Below, in pieces: positions 26,622 through 34,664 of a DNA stretch of 64,000 nt; within the stretch, counting starts at the first letter, position 1, and every line of letters begins with the position of its first letter. The DNA lies in assembly GCF_014287585.1 (NCBI RefSeq), contig NZ_JACOOJ010000005.1, positions 62,001 to 126,000 of the forward strand, read 5' to 3'. This DNA is from Parabacteroides hominis (lineage in GTDB: Bacteria; Bacteroidota; Bacteroidia; Bacteroidales; Tannerellaceae). A model generated the notes under the pieces. That model saw only the letters and a program-made list of their open reading frames with translations. It made no database searches and had not been told where the DNA came from. The translations under genes and the position numbers were made by a program.

Positions 26622-27737
26622 ATGAAAACAAAGTATTTTATTCCCATAATATTTCTGTTGCTTTTCACCCGATGTTCGACAAATTCCGACACAGATCTTA
26701 AGAACTTTCCTGAAGGTTATACACCGGAAGAGGTAGGAACACGAATAAGCAAACGTTTTATTTCCGGCAAACATATGCTTCACAAGAAAAACGGAAAAGA
26801 CGGCATTCACTACGCAGAAGTTTGTACATGGTATGGAGCCTTAAAATATGCAGTTGCCGCTGATGACACTGCGTTGATCAAGCAACTTCAGAACAAGTTT
26901 GAGCCGCTCTTTACCACCGAGGCGGATTATCAACCGCGTATGATTCATGTAGATTTGAATATGTTTGGTTGTTTACCGCTTGAGTTTTATCAGATCACAA
27001 AGGATAAACGTTACTATGACATGGGTATTCCTTACGCAGACACGCAATGGCAAGTACCGGACACGGCAACAACGGAAGAAAAGGACTGGGTCCGAAAAGG
27101 TTTCTCCTGGCAAACCCGCTTATGGATCGATGATATGTTCATGATCACTATTATCCAATCCCAGGCATATAAAGCCACTGGAAAACGGGAATATATTGAT
27201 CGTGCCGCCCGTGAAATGGTGATGTATCTGAATGAACTCCAACACCCTAACGGTTTGTTCTACCATGCACCTGATGTTCCTTATTATTGGGGGCGCGGCA
27301 ATGGCTGGATGGCTGCCGGCATGACAGAGCTACTGCGCTACTTGCCCAAAGATAATCAGGATCGTCCCCGTATCCTGGAAGGGTATCGCTTGATGATGAA
27401 AAATCTGAAAGATTACCAACTGCCTGACGGCATGTGGAGCCAACTGGTAGACGATCCCGCCTGCTGGGCAGAGACATCAGGAACAGCAATGTTCACGTAT
27501 GCCATGATTACAGGGGTTAAGCAAGGGTGGCTGGATAAAAAAGAATATTCTCCGGTAGCCCGTAAAGCTTGGATGGCATTAATTCCCTATATCAATGAAG
27601 AAGGGGACGTGACAGAAGTGTGCATCGGAACCAATAAAAAGAATGATAAACAATATTACTATGACCGTCGAAGGATAGTAGGAGATTATCATGGACAGGC
27701 TCCCATACTTTGGTGCTGTTTTGCATTAATAGAATGA
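26622..27737 (+). CDS. GH105/GH88-family unsaturated glucuronyl or rhamnogalacturonyl hydrolase
   Basis: A 371-residue lipoprotein (lipobox LLFTRC, Cys18) with an (alpha/alpha)6 barrel of the GH105/GH88 type. Landmarks are TWYGALKYA at 69-77, RLWIDDMFM at 166-174 (the Asp pair at 170/171 is in the catalytic position of YteR), YWGRGNGWMAAGM near 228 and CWAETSGTAMFTYAM near 285. Such enzymes remove the 4,5-unsaturated uronic acid left at the end of oligosaccharides by polysaccharide lyases, working by hydration rather than classical hydrolysis. It is the only glycoside-degrading gene of this PUL, which suggests that the glycan is supplied already cut by a lyase. Confidence 0.87.
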   Translation: MKTKYFIPIIFLLLFTRCSTNSDTDLKNFPEGYTPEEVGTRISKRFISGKHMLHKKNGKDGIHYAEVCTWYGALKYAVAADDTALIKQLQNKFEPLFTTEADYQPRMIHVDLNMFGCLPLEFYQITKDKRYYDMGIPYADTQWQVPDTATTEEKDWVRKGFSWQTRLWIDDMFMITIIQSQAYKATGKREYIDRAAREMVMYLNELQHPNGLFYHAPDVPYYWGRGNGWMAAGMTELLRYLPKDNQDRPRILEGYRLMMKNLKDYQLPDGMWSQLVDDPACWAETSGTAMFTYAMITGVKQGWLDKKEYSPVARKAWMALIPYINEEGDVTEVCIGTNKKNDKQYYYDRRRIVGDYHGQAPILWCCFALIE

Positions 27738-27751
27738 TCTATTGCCCAAAC

Positions 27752-27784
27752 GAGGCTGCCTTAAAACCTAAAACAGGCAGCCTC
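27752..27784 (+). terminator. Terminator at the end of the PUL
   Basis: GAGGCTGCCT pairs perfectly with AGGCAGCCTC around a 13-nt loop, 14 bp after the GH105 stop. It may serve both the plus-strand PUL and the convergent cold-shock gene. Confidence 0.7.
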
Positions 27785-27823
27785 AATAGAAAGAGGCTGT
27801 CGGTGATAAAATACATTTTCCTT

Positions 27824-28288
27824 TTAATTTTCAGATTCATCTTCAAGGCGAATATTAATCGCATTCATTCCCCTCAGACCGCGTTCAAGGTCAAAGGTAA
27901 CGATATCGCTTTCGGAAATATTGGTCAGCGTATTATTACTTACATGGAAAAAATACTTCTCTGCACTATCAAGGTCTTTGATAAAACCATACCCTTTCGA
28001 CTCGTTAAAATAGTCAATCCGTCCTCTCAATACGGCAGGTGCTTCTATTTCCTCTTTTTTAGGAGTCGAAATGAGAATTTCTTCTTGCTTAATCTCTTCT
28101 TTGTTAGGATTCAATTCGGGGGGCGTTGATGTAATTACACCATTTTCATCCACATAAGCTATCATATCATCAAAACTATTCACTTTACCGGATAGTTTTC
28201 TATCTTCTTTCTTCTTCTGCTTTTCTGCTCGTCGGGCTTGTTTCTTTTTTTCGTTTTCTCGTTTATTGTATGTTACGGATTTTGCCAT
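27824..28288 (-). CDS. Cold-shock domain protein with basic N-terminal extension
   Basis: 154 residues. The first 35 are very basic and probably disordered (KRENEKKKQARRAEKQKKKED), followed by an acidic linker, then a cold-shock domain at about 86-150 with RNP1-like KGYGFI and RNP2-like YFFHVS. It should bind single-stranded RNA or DNA. The length, twice that of a simple CspA, is typical of the Bacteroidetes version. It lies beside an RRM protein gene on the same strand, suggesting shared regulation of RNA metabolism. Confidence 0.9.
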   Translation of the reverse strand: MAKSVTYNKRENEKKKQARRAEKQKKKEDRKLSGKVNSFDDMIAYVDENGVITSTPPELNPNKEEIKQEEILISTPKKEEIEAPAVLRGRIDYFNESKGYGFIKDLDSAEKYFFHVSNNTLTNISESDIVTFDLERGLRGMNAINIRLEDESEN

Positions 28289-28437
28289 ATAATTTTATTT
28301 TTACTAATTATCAATCTATTACGTAAAGATTATCTTGAGTAGAATGCAAAACAACTTCTAAAAACAGGAATATACAGGATTAAAGAGTCTGGGATTGCAT
28401 TAAAGAACCGGTTCAATGGGAGATCGGAAGAAAATCA

Positions 28438-28468
28438 TAGAGACAGAAGGCGCGGCCTTCTGTCTCTA
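28438..28468 (-). terminator. Terminator of the RRM gene
   Basis: A perfect 14-bp stem (arms TAGAGACAGAAGGC and its complement) with a 3-nt loop lies 12 bp after the RRM stop; on the minus strand it is followed by TGATTTTC. Confidence 0.8.
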
Positions 28469-28480
28469 CCTATTAAGAAA

Positions 28481-28792
28481 TCAATATCTTCTGGAATTGC
28501 CATAGCCACCGCCTCTGTTATTGCGGAAACCACCGCGTGAAGGTTTGTCTTCACGAGGACGTGCAACACTTACCGAAATTACTTTACTCTCAAGTTCGGC
28601 TCCATTAAGCGCCTCGATAGCTTTTTCGCCATCAGCGTCGTTTACCATTTCAACAAAACCGAATCCTCTGGATCTTCCAGTTTCTCTGTCCATGATAACT
28701 CTTGCAGACGTAATTTCTCCATACTCTGCAAATAAATCATTTAAATCAGCATCATTAATGCTATAATTTAAGCCTGTAATGTAAATGTTCAT
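28481..28792 (-). CDS. RRM RNA-binding protein
   Basis: A 103-residue protein with one RNA-recognition motif (1-80): RNP2 is IYITGL at 3-8 and RNP1 is RGFGFVEM at 42-49. A Gly/Arg-rich tail (GGFRNNRGGGYGNSRRY) follows, like the RGG tails of eukaryotic and cyanobacterial relatives. It probably acts as an RNA chaperone or stability factor. The gene has its own promoter box 116 bp upstream and a strong terminator. Confidence 0.94.
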   Translation of the reverse strand: MNIYITGLNYSINDADLNDLFAEYGEITSARVIMDRETGRSRGFGFVEMVNDADGEKAIEALNGAELESKVISVSVARPREDKPSRGGFRNNRGGGYGNSRRY

Positions 28793-29224
28793 TTAAAATT
28801 TCGTTTTTAATAAATACTAATAGGGTATGAGAGGAAAATTAATGGAGAGGCCTACTTAATAATAAAGAAGAACTATACGCTAATAATACGTAACTCAAAC
28901 TCTGATTCAAAGATAATACTATTAATCGGATCGGCAAGTATTATCACCCTATAAAAAAACAGAAAGCACCATACTGTTTCTAAATTTTCATTCTTCCTTC
29001 CTTATTTTCAAGAGATTAGACACAACAACAGACAGATCGAATATCTGGACGTTACTTTCCAAACAACACAGATCGAGTTGCCCGCCGACCGAATAACTTT
29101 GCCGTACTTGTTTATAATTGCAGAACAATATAAATTTACACCCATAAAAAATCGCAGGGAACGTTCCACATAGACTAAGTTCTTAAGCAAGAATATCTAA
29201 TAATTATTTAAAATAAGATTAAAA
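28793..29224. other. Divergent intergenic region
   Basis: This 430-bp A/T-rich gap lies between the leftward RRM gene and the rightward arginase gene. It contains the RRM promoter box at 28908-28915. I see no array, long hairpin or credible ORF in the rest. Confidence 0.6.
28908..28915 (-). promoter_or_regulatory. -7 promoter box (TATCTTTG) of the RRM gene
   Basis: The minus strand reads TATCTTTG, an exact -7 consensus, with a TTG about 18 bp upstream as a partial -33 box. The leader is about 110 nt. Confidence 0.55.
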
Positions 29225-30139
29225 ATGGCAGCAACAGCATTAGCATTAGGAATAAATACCCTTTATGCACAAAATGAGACAATTCGTTTGATTTACCCGC
29301 AATGGCAAGGCGCCGAGATTGCCAAGTGGATAACAGAAGTACCTAATCCCGAAGAAGCATCGAGAGGTTACTATTTAGGTGCGCAATTACTAAATTTTCT
29401 TGCGCCTGACAACGGGCAGAAAACGTTCACGGTTCCGGTTGCTACGGCAATTACAGAACGCAAAATTACCGACGGTGTACTCGACCGGGATGTTCTCGTA
29501 AACCAAACAAAAGCAGCATTGGATATATTGAAGATTGAAAATCCCGATAAGATAGTGACGCTTGGAGGCGAGTGTTCCGTTAGTGTCGTGCCTTTCACCT
29601 ACCTTGCGGACAAATATAAAGATGATGTCGCCATGATTTGGATCGATGCACATCCCGATATAACGCTGCCGGGTGACGTATATCCTGCTTATCATGCAAT
29701 GGCCGTAACAGCTTGCATGGGCTTGGGCGATAAAAAAATCATCGGCGAATTACCGGCTAAATTTGATCCGGCTAAAATATTGTTCATCGGTCTACGGGAT
29801 TGGGAACGGGACGAAATCAAAGCCCGCCAGAAGCAATATGGCATAAAACACCTTACGCCCGAAGATGTTGCAGAAAACAGCAATGCTATAAAAGAGTGGT
29901 TAAAATCATGCGGAGCTTCAAAAGTTGTCGTGCATTTTGATATGGACGTACTTGACCCTGCTGAAATCATCGCAGCCGTAGGTGTTGTTTCAAATGGAAT
30001 GAAGATAGCAGAAGTTATTCGCGTCATAAACGACATCGCCAATGAAAAAGAACTCGTCGGACTAACCGTTGCCGAACCCATGCCACGTACCGCCATCCGT
30101 ATTAAAGAGATGTTACATCGACTGCCTTTATTAAAATAG
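29225..30139 (+). CDS. Arginase/agmatinase (ureohydrolase) family protein
   Basis: 304 residues with the ureohydrolase fold: DAHPDI near 140 and FDMDVLDP near 237 supply the expected Asp and His metal ligands. The first metal motif, usually GGDHS, reads GGECS here, so the first His ligand is replaced by Cys, as in one branch of the family. The natural substrate (arginine, agmatine or another guanidino compound) cannot be told. The N-terminus (ALALGINTLYAQNE) looks like the core of a signal peptide without its basic part; an in-frame AUA-AGA-UUA-AAA precedes the ATG. Export is therefore doubtful. Confidence 0.8.
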   Translation: MAATALALGINTLYAQNETIRLIYPQWQGAEIAKWITEVPNPEEASRGYYLGAQLLNFLAPDNGQKTFTVPVATAITERKITDGVLDRDVLVNQTKAALDILKIENPDKIVTLGGECSVSVVPFTYLADKYKDDVAMIWIDAHPDITLPGDVYPAYHAMAVTACMGLGDKKIIGELPAKFDPAKILFIGLRDWERDEIKARQKQYGIKHLTPEDVAENSNAIKEWLKSCGASKVVVHFDMDVLDPAEIIAAVGVVSNGMKIAEVIRVINDIANEKELVGLTVAEPMPRTAIRIKEMLHRLPLLK

Positions 30140-30222
30140 TACACATAGCGGGAAAGCTAATTTGAAGAATACCCACAGCCGAATGGTTTCATCATAAATA
30201 ATATATTTTGCTGAAGCGGGGG

Positions 30223-30270
30223 AAATAAAAAAAGATCTGAAATCCTTGAATTTCAGATCTTTTTTTATTT
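30223..30270. terminator. Bidirectional terminator between arginase and tRNA-Asp
   Basis: A long stem (AAATAAAAAAAGATCTGAAAT paired to its complement) around a short loop has A-run and T-run on opposite sides, so it works in both directions. Confidence 0.88.
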
Positions 30271-30278
30271 GCTTTCGC

Positions 30279-30351
30279 GGTGCGTACGGGACTCGAACCC
30301 GTGACCCCATGCGTGACAGGCATGTATTCTAACCAACTGAACTAACGCACC
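30279..30351 (-). tRNA. tRNA-Asp (GTC), copy 2 of the pair
   Basis: A full 73-nt cloverleaf is seen on the minus strand: acceptor GGTGCGT/ACGCACC, D-stem GTTC/GAAT (one wobble), anticodon loop CTGTCAC giving anticodon GTC, and T-loop TTCGAGT. CCA is not encoded. It is distal in a tandem pair with the tRNA at 30366, with a 14-bp gap. Confidence 0.95.
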
Positions 30352-30365
30352 AAAATGTTTTTGGC

Positions 30366-30438
30366 GGTCCGGACGGGACTCGAACCCGCGACCCCATGCG
30401 TGACAGGCATGTATTCTAACCAACTGAACTACCGAACC
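30366..30438 (-). tRNA. tRNA-Asp (GTC), copy 1 of the pair
   Basis: A 73-nt cloverleaf with acceptor GGTTCGG/CCGGACC (one G-U pair), anticodon GTC and a body identical to the downstream copy apart from the acceptor stem and a single T-stem pair. It is the promoter-proximal member of the pair. Confidence 0.95.
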
Positions 30439-30476
30439 ATTATTTTATTTAACTGCTATTCCTCTGAATTGCGATG

Positions 30477-30484
30477 CAAAAGTA
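30477..30484 (-). promoter_or_regulatory. -7 promoter box (TACTTTTG) of the tRNA-Asp pair
   Basis: The minus strand reads TACTTTTG, 39 bp before the first mature tRNA base. Confidence 0.6.
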
Positions 30485-31052
30485 GATGGTTTATTTGAAT
30501 TATGCAAGAGATGCGCGCATATATTTTTCATTATTTTTCAATCATATCTGATAATAAACCTCTTACATCTGAACTTTTTTATTCATATTCTGAAAAGTGC
30601 ACCCGTTTTCTGGTCTTGCTATTATCCCGTGTTCCGTCTGTTATGTTTTGCAGCGTCTTTGCAGGGCGAAGATGCAAGGACAGGAAAGTTTGCTTCTGCC
30701 AAAAGGTGAACGGATTCCAAGCGGATTCATACTCGAAAAAATACAACAACCCCTCCTAAACGGAGGAAATCCGTACTTCGCTAATGTTCAGCGCTTTGAA
30801 AAATACCATGTTTATTAAAAAATATTACCCCTGCGGATAATCCGGAATAAATGGGGTAGAAAATCAAAATTCATGCGCTACTGTTTCGATTCAGACCAGC
30901 GGGTATTTGAGGAAACTATACAATAAGTCAGGAATGGTGAACCAGCCAGTTTATCACAAATAACATCTATTCTGCAACTTTTCATAAAGCAGACATCTAT
31001 ATGTCATGATAATTTGTTAGTTTTGCAGCTCAATATAAAAAAGGAAGCAACA
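30485..31052. other. Long intergenic region upstream of hisH
   Basis: 568 bp without a convincing gene. A nested hairpin (TACCCC/GGGGTA enclosing CGGA-TAA-TCCG) lies near 30826-30860, and the hisH promoter box is at 31018. A 48-codon ORF at 30672 is not supported by anything else. Confidence 0.55.
31018..31025 (+). promoter_or_regulatory. -7 promoter box (TAGTTTTG) of the his operon
   Basis: TAGTTTTG fits TAnnTTTG, 28 bp before the hisH ATG. It also excludes the longer TTG start at 31014. Confidence 0.6.
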
Positions 31053-31643
31053 ATGGATGTCGCCATTATCAAATACAATGCCGGAAATATTTATTCTGTG
31101 AGTTACGCACTGAAGAGATTAGGAGTCGAAGCAACGATCACAGCAGATCCGGAACTGTTATGTAAAGCGGACAAAGTAATCTTTCCGGGTGTCGGTGAAG
31201 CACAGACCACGATGGAGCACCTGAAAGAGTATAAACTGGATGCGATTATAAAAGGATTGAAGCAACCTGTTTTAGGCATTTGCCTCGGCATGCAACTGAT
31301 GTGCCGCCATTCGGAAGAAGGGGACGCGGATTGCTTGGACATTTTCGATACGGAAGTAAAACGTTTCATCCCGCAGCAACATGCGGACAAAGTCCCGCAC
31401 ATGGGATGGAATACGATTACGGATGTTAAAGGCGGACTGTTCAACAAGCAATTGGAGAACAAGTTTGTTTATTTCGTACATAGTTATTATGTACCCGTAA
31501 ACGAATACACCGCCGCGACAACCGAATATATCCTTCCGTTCAGCGCATCCTTGCATAAAGACAATTTCTATGCAACCCAGTTTCATCCGGAAAAAAGCGG
31601 TTCGGTCGGCGAGGTTATATTAAGTAACTTTTTAAAACTGTAA
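31053..31643 (+). CDS. hisH: Imidazole glycerol phosphate synthase, glutaminase subunit
   Basis: 196 residues, a class I glutamine amidotransferase that supplies ammonia to HisF in histidine biosynthesis. The nucleophile Cys is in GICLGMQL (about 77-84), and the His/Glu of the triad are in QFHPEKSG (about 177-184). The start at 31053 has an AAGGAAG ribosome site 5 nt upstream. It is the first gene of hisH-hisA-hisF-hisIE and 6 bp from hisA. Confidence 0.95.
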   Translation: MDVAIIKYNAGNIYSVSYALKRLGVEATITADPELLCKADKVIFPGVGEAQTTMEHLKEYKLDAIIKGLKQPVLGICLGMQLMCRHSEEGDADCLDIFDTEVKRFIPQQHADKVPHMGWNTITDVKGGLFNKQLENKFVYFVHSYYVPVNEYTAATTEYILPFSASLHKDNFYATQFHPEKSGSVGEVILSNFLKL

Positions 31644-31649
31644 GGTGAT

Positions 31650-32369
31650 ATGATAGAGTTGATTCCGGCAATAGATATGATCGACGGGAAATGCGTACGC
31701 CTCACCCAGGGCGATTACGACACCAAGAAAGTGTATAACGAAGATCCCCTGGAAGTAGCCAAGATGTTTGAAGATCATGGCATCCGACGCCTGCATGTGG
31801 TAGACCTGGACGGAGCGCGGCAAGGGCGGATCATCAACTACCGCACGTTGGAACGGCTGGCTACGCGCACATCGCTGATCATCGATTTCGGGGGCGGGCT
31901 GAAACAGGAAGGAGACCTGGAAATAGCTTTCGAAAGCGGTGCGCAGATGGTTACGGGCGGAAGCATCGCCGTGAAGAACCCGGAAGTGTTCACCTCCTGG
32001 ATCACCAAGTTCGGTCCGGAGAAAATCATCCTCGGAGCAGATGCCAAAGATAAAAAGATCGCGATAAGCGGATGGGAAGAGACGACAGACAAAGAGCTGA
32101 TCCCTTTCATCCGGGATTATCACGACAAAGGGATCACAAAGACAATCTGCACGGACATCAGTCGCGACGGCATGCTGCAAGGGCCTGCCATCGGATTATA
32201 TAAAGAGATACAGGAACAAATACCTCTGCTTTACCTGATAGCCAGCGGAGGTGTCAGTTCCATACAAGATATTGAAAAACTGGCTGAAGCGGGTATTCCG
32301 GCTGTCATCTTCGGTAAAGCGATTTACGAAGGGAAGATACAGCTGAAAGATTTGATCCGCTTCACCTGA
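31650..32369 (+). CDS. hisA: Phosphoribosylformimino-5-aminoimidazole carboxamide ribotide isomerase
   Basis: A 239-residue (beta/alpha)8 barrel catalysing the ProFAR to PRFAR isomerisation. The two catalytic acids are D9 ([18 protein letters not shown]) and an Asp in [13 protein letters not shown] near residue 170 region; phosphate-binding loops FGGGLKQ and ASGGVSS are present. It sits between hisH and hisF in the order of the pathway. Confidence 0.95.
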   Translation: MIELIPAIDMIDGKCVRLTQGDYDTKKVYNEDPLEVAKMFEDHGIRRLHVVDLDGARQGRIINYRTLERLATRTSLIIDFGGGLKQEGDLEIAFESGAQMVTGGSIAVKNPEVFTSWITKFGPEKIILGADAKDKKIAISGWEETTDKELIPFIRDYHDKGITKTICTDISRDGMLQGPAIGLYKEIQEQIPLLYLIASGGVSSIQDIEKLAEAGIPAVIFGKAIYEGKIQLKDLIRFT

Positions 32370-32388
32370 TAAAAAACAATGATTATAT

Positions 32389-33144
32389 ATGCTTGCCAAG
32401 AGAATAGTACCCTGTTTGGACATAAAAGATGGAAAAACCGTTAAAGGAATCAATTTCGTAAACTTCCGCGATGCCGGCGACCCGGTCGAACTGGGCGCAC
32501 AATACAGCCGGGAGGGAGCAGACGAATTGGTATATCTGGATATAACCGCTTCGCACGAAGGACGTAAGACATTTACGGAACTGGTAAAGAAGGTTGCGGC
32601 CAATATCAGCATTCCTTTCACGGTTGGCGGCGGCATCAACGAGCTGAAAGATGTGGACCGCCTGTTGAGTGCCGGAGCCGATAAGGTTTCCATCAACTCG
32701 GCAGCCCTGCGCAATCCGAAACTGATCGAAGAGATTGCCAAGAACTTCGGCAGCCAGGTATGTGTGGTCGCCATCGACGCCAATTTCGAAATGGGCGACT
32801 GGATATGCTACTTGAACGGCGGACGTATTCCGACGGAAAAACATCTCTTTCAGTGGGCGGCAGAAGCTGAAAGCCTGGGAGCCGGAGAAATCCTGTTTAC
32901 CAGCATGACACACGACGGCGTGAAAGACGGCTATGCCAACGAAGCCTTGGCTACGCTGGCCGACAACCTCCACATTCCGGTCATCGCTTCAGGGGGAGCC
33001 GGGAAAATGGAACACTTCCGCGACACTTTTGCTCTCGGAAAAGCAGACGCGGCTCTGGCCGCAAGTGTCTTTCATTTCGGGGAAATCGGCATGGGAGCTT
33101 TGAAACAGTATCTCCACGAAGAAGGGATCAACGTCCGTCTCTGA
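32389..33144 (+). CDS. hisF: Imidazole glycerol phosphate synthase, cyclase subunit
   Basis: A 251-residue (beta/alpha)8 barrel, partner of HisH, forming imidazole glycerol phosphate and AICAR. The catalytic D11 (CLDIKDG) and phosphate loops VGGGINE and ASGGAGK are intact. The position of the second catalytic acid (D130 in Thermotoga, normally SxDRDG) reads TSMTHDG, so a Thr stands where Asp is usual; this may be a lineage trait. Twenty bp separate it from hisA. Unlike the rest of the operon, a 176-bp gap with the 22-bp array follows. Confidence 0.94.
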   Translation: MLAKRIVPCLDIKDGKTVKGINFVNFRDAGDPVELGAQYSREGADELVYLDITASHEGRKTFTELVKKVAANISIPFTVGGGINELKDVDRLLSAGADKVSINSAALRNPKLIEEIAKNFGSQVCVVAIDANFEMGDWICYLNGGRIPTEKHLFQWAAEAESLGAGEILFTSMTHDGVKDGYANEALATLADNLHIPVIASGGAGKMEHFRDTFALGKADAALAASVFHFGEIGMGALKQYLHEEGINVRL

Positions 33145-33178
33145 TGCCCACGGCAGAGAGCTACCGTTTCCTTTAAAA

Positions 33179-33254
33179 GAAACTTTTGTTTCATGCAGGT
33201 GAAACTTCCGTTCCATACAAGTGAAACTTTTGTTCCATACCTATGAAACCGGAA
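33179..33254. repeat. Array of four 22-bp dyad units between hisF and hisIE
   Basis: GAAAC cores start at 33179, 33201, 33223 and 33245, exactly 22 bp apart. The units read like TGAAACTTTTGTTCCATAC, each an imperfect dyad (TGAAAC / GTTCCA). The core and period are the same as in the array at 13345-13415. It sits inside the his operon and so should be transcribed. Confidence 0.85.
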
Positions 33255-33320
33255 ACAGATACCGAAGGGCCAAGAGACGCATACGGATGAATTAAGAACA
33301 ATATAATAGTCAGATAAAAA

Positions 33321-33917
33321 ATGAAATTAGATTTTGAAAAAATGGGCGGCCTGATTCCCGCCATCGTTCAGGACTACAACACAAACAAGGTATTGATGTT
33401 AGGTTTTATGAACGAAGAAGCATACGAAGAAACGAAAGCAACCGGTAAAGTAACCTTTTTCAGCCGCACGAAAAACCGTATCTGGATGAAAGGCGAAACC
33501 AGCGGAAACACCTTGCAGGTAGTCACCATCGCAGCCGATTGCGACAATGACACGCTGCTGATCAAGGCTATTCCCGCCGGTCCCGTATGCCATACAGGCG
33601 CCGATACTTGTTTCGGCGAAAAGAATGTGGAAGACATCATGTTCATCAAATATTTGCAGAACTTCATCGAACAGCGCCGCCAGGAAATGCCGGAAGGTTC
33701 CTACACCACTACCCTGTTCCAGAAAGGCATCAACCGCATGGCACAGAAGGTGGGCGAAGAAGCTGTCGAAACAGTTATCGAAGCCACCAACGGAACAGAC
33801 GACCGCCTCGTTTACGAAGCAGCCGACATGATCTACCACCTGATCGTATTATTGACAAGCAAAGGACTTCGCATCGAAGACCTCGCACGCGAATTAAAAA
33901 GCAGACATAAAGCCTGA
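33321..33917 (+). CDS. hisIE: Bifunctional phosphoribosyl-AMP cyclohydrolase / phosphoribosyl-ATP pyrophosphatase
   Basis: 198 residues, fusing HisI (1 to about 105: FFSRTKNRIWMKGETSGN, the zinc-binding DCDND and GPVCHTGADTCF) to HisE (about 110-198: KVGEEAVETVIEA, the metal-binding helix). It performs the second and third steps of histidine synthesis. It follows the array and precedes the FtsE-like gene by 5 bp, so it is probably co-transcribed with that gene. Confidence 0.95.
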   Translation: MKLDFEKMGGLIPAIVQDYNTNKVLMLGFMNEEAYEETKATGKVTFFSRTKNRIWMKGETSGNTLQVVTIAADCDNDTLLIKAIPAGPVCHTGADTCFGEKNVEDIMFIKYLQNFIEQRRQEMPEGSYTTTLFQKGINRMAQKVGEEAVETVIEATNGTDDRLVYEAADMIYHLIVLLTSKGLRIEDLARELKSRHKA

Positions 33918-33922
33918 TAGCA

Positions 33923-34600
33923 ATGGAAGAGACAACCCTGCTCAAACTGGATAAAGTGGAAATCTGCCGTGATGAGAACGTAATCCTTCACGAAGCCTCC
34001 TTTACGCTCCACAACGGAGAATTTGTGTATGTGATCGGAAAAGTCGGTTCCGGCAAGAGCAGCCTGTTGAAATCTTTGTACTGCGAAATCCCCATCAACC
34101 AAGGGGAGGCATGGCTGTTAGACTATAACCTCTGCAAGATGAAACGGAAAGACATCCCCTACCTGCGCAGGAAATTAGGCATTGTCTTTCAGGATTTCCA
34201 GCTTCTGACCGATCGCTCGGTACACAAAAATCTCGAATTCGTCCTGAAAGCGACCGGATGGAAAAAGAAAAGCGAGATAAACGAACGCATCGACAACGTG
34301 CTGTTTCAAGTCGGGATGCAGGATAAAGGCTACAAGATGCCGCACGAGCTTTCGGGCGGCGAACAGCAGCGTATCGTGATCGCCCGCGCCTTGCTGAACG
34401 ACCCGGTATTGATCCTTGCAGACGAACCGACCGGAAACCTGGACCCGGAAACAAGCGGGCAAATCGTACAGTTGCTGCACGACATTTGCCGCAAAGGAAC
34501 GGCAGTCGTCATGACGACCCACAACTACACGCTGGTACATAATTATCCCGCGCGTATAGTAAAATGTGAGAATGCCTGCCTAAGTGATGTTGGAGAATAA
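33923..34600 (+). CDS. FtsE-like ABC transporter ATP-binding protein
   Basis: A 225-residue ATPase: Walker A GKVGSGKSS at 39-47, Q-loop VFQDFQLL, signature LSGGEQQR, Walker B LILADEPTGNLD and the switch His in TTHNYTL. The sequence is closest in pattern to FtsE and LolD, which pair with FtsX-type permeases. No permease lies next to it; it sits alone between hisIE (5 bp) and lysC. It could be the FtsE of divisome/peptidoglycan control, with FtsX elsewhere; I leave the symbol empty because context does not show it. Confidence 0.85.
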   Translation: MEETTLLKLDKVEICRDENVILHEASFTLHNGEFVYVIGKVGSGKSSLLKSLYCEIPINQGEAWLLDYNLCKMKRKDIPYLRRKLGIVFQDFQLLTDRSVHKNLEFVLKATGWKKKSEINERIDNVLFQVGMQDKGYKMPHELSGGEQQRIVIARALLNDPVLILADEPTGNLDPETSGQIVQLLHDICRKGTAVVMTTHNYTLVHNYPARIVKCENACLSDVGE

Positions 34601-34609
34601 TTTTTTATG

Positions 34610-34617
34610 TAACTTTG
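34610..34617 (+). promoter_or_regulatory. -7 promoter box (TAACTTTG) of lysC
   Basis: TAACTTTG is a -7 match just after the FtsE-like gene stop, 48 bp before the lysC start. No riboswitch-like structure is obvious in the short leader, so lysine control is more likely at enzyme level. Confidence 0.55.
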
Positions 34618-34664
34618 CACACGCATTTAAAGCGAAGAAGAACAAATTAATATAGTAAAAGAAA

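Noticed and set aside
29008..29190. Minus-strand ORF of 60 codons upstream of the arginase gene
   Set aside because: No promoter or domain; A/T-rich random-looking translation.
30672..30818. 48-codon ORF (MQGQESLLLPKG...) upstream of hisH
   Set aside because: It has a plausible composition, but no promoter, no ribosome site of note, and no family; the surrounding DNA carries hairpins. I treat it as chance.
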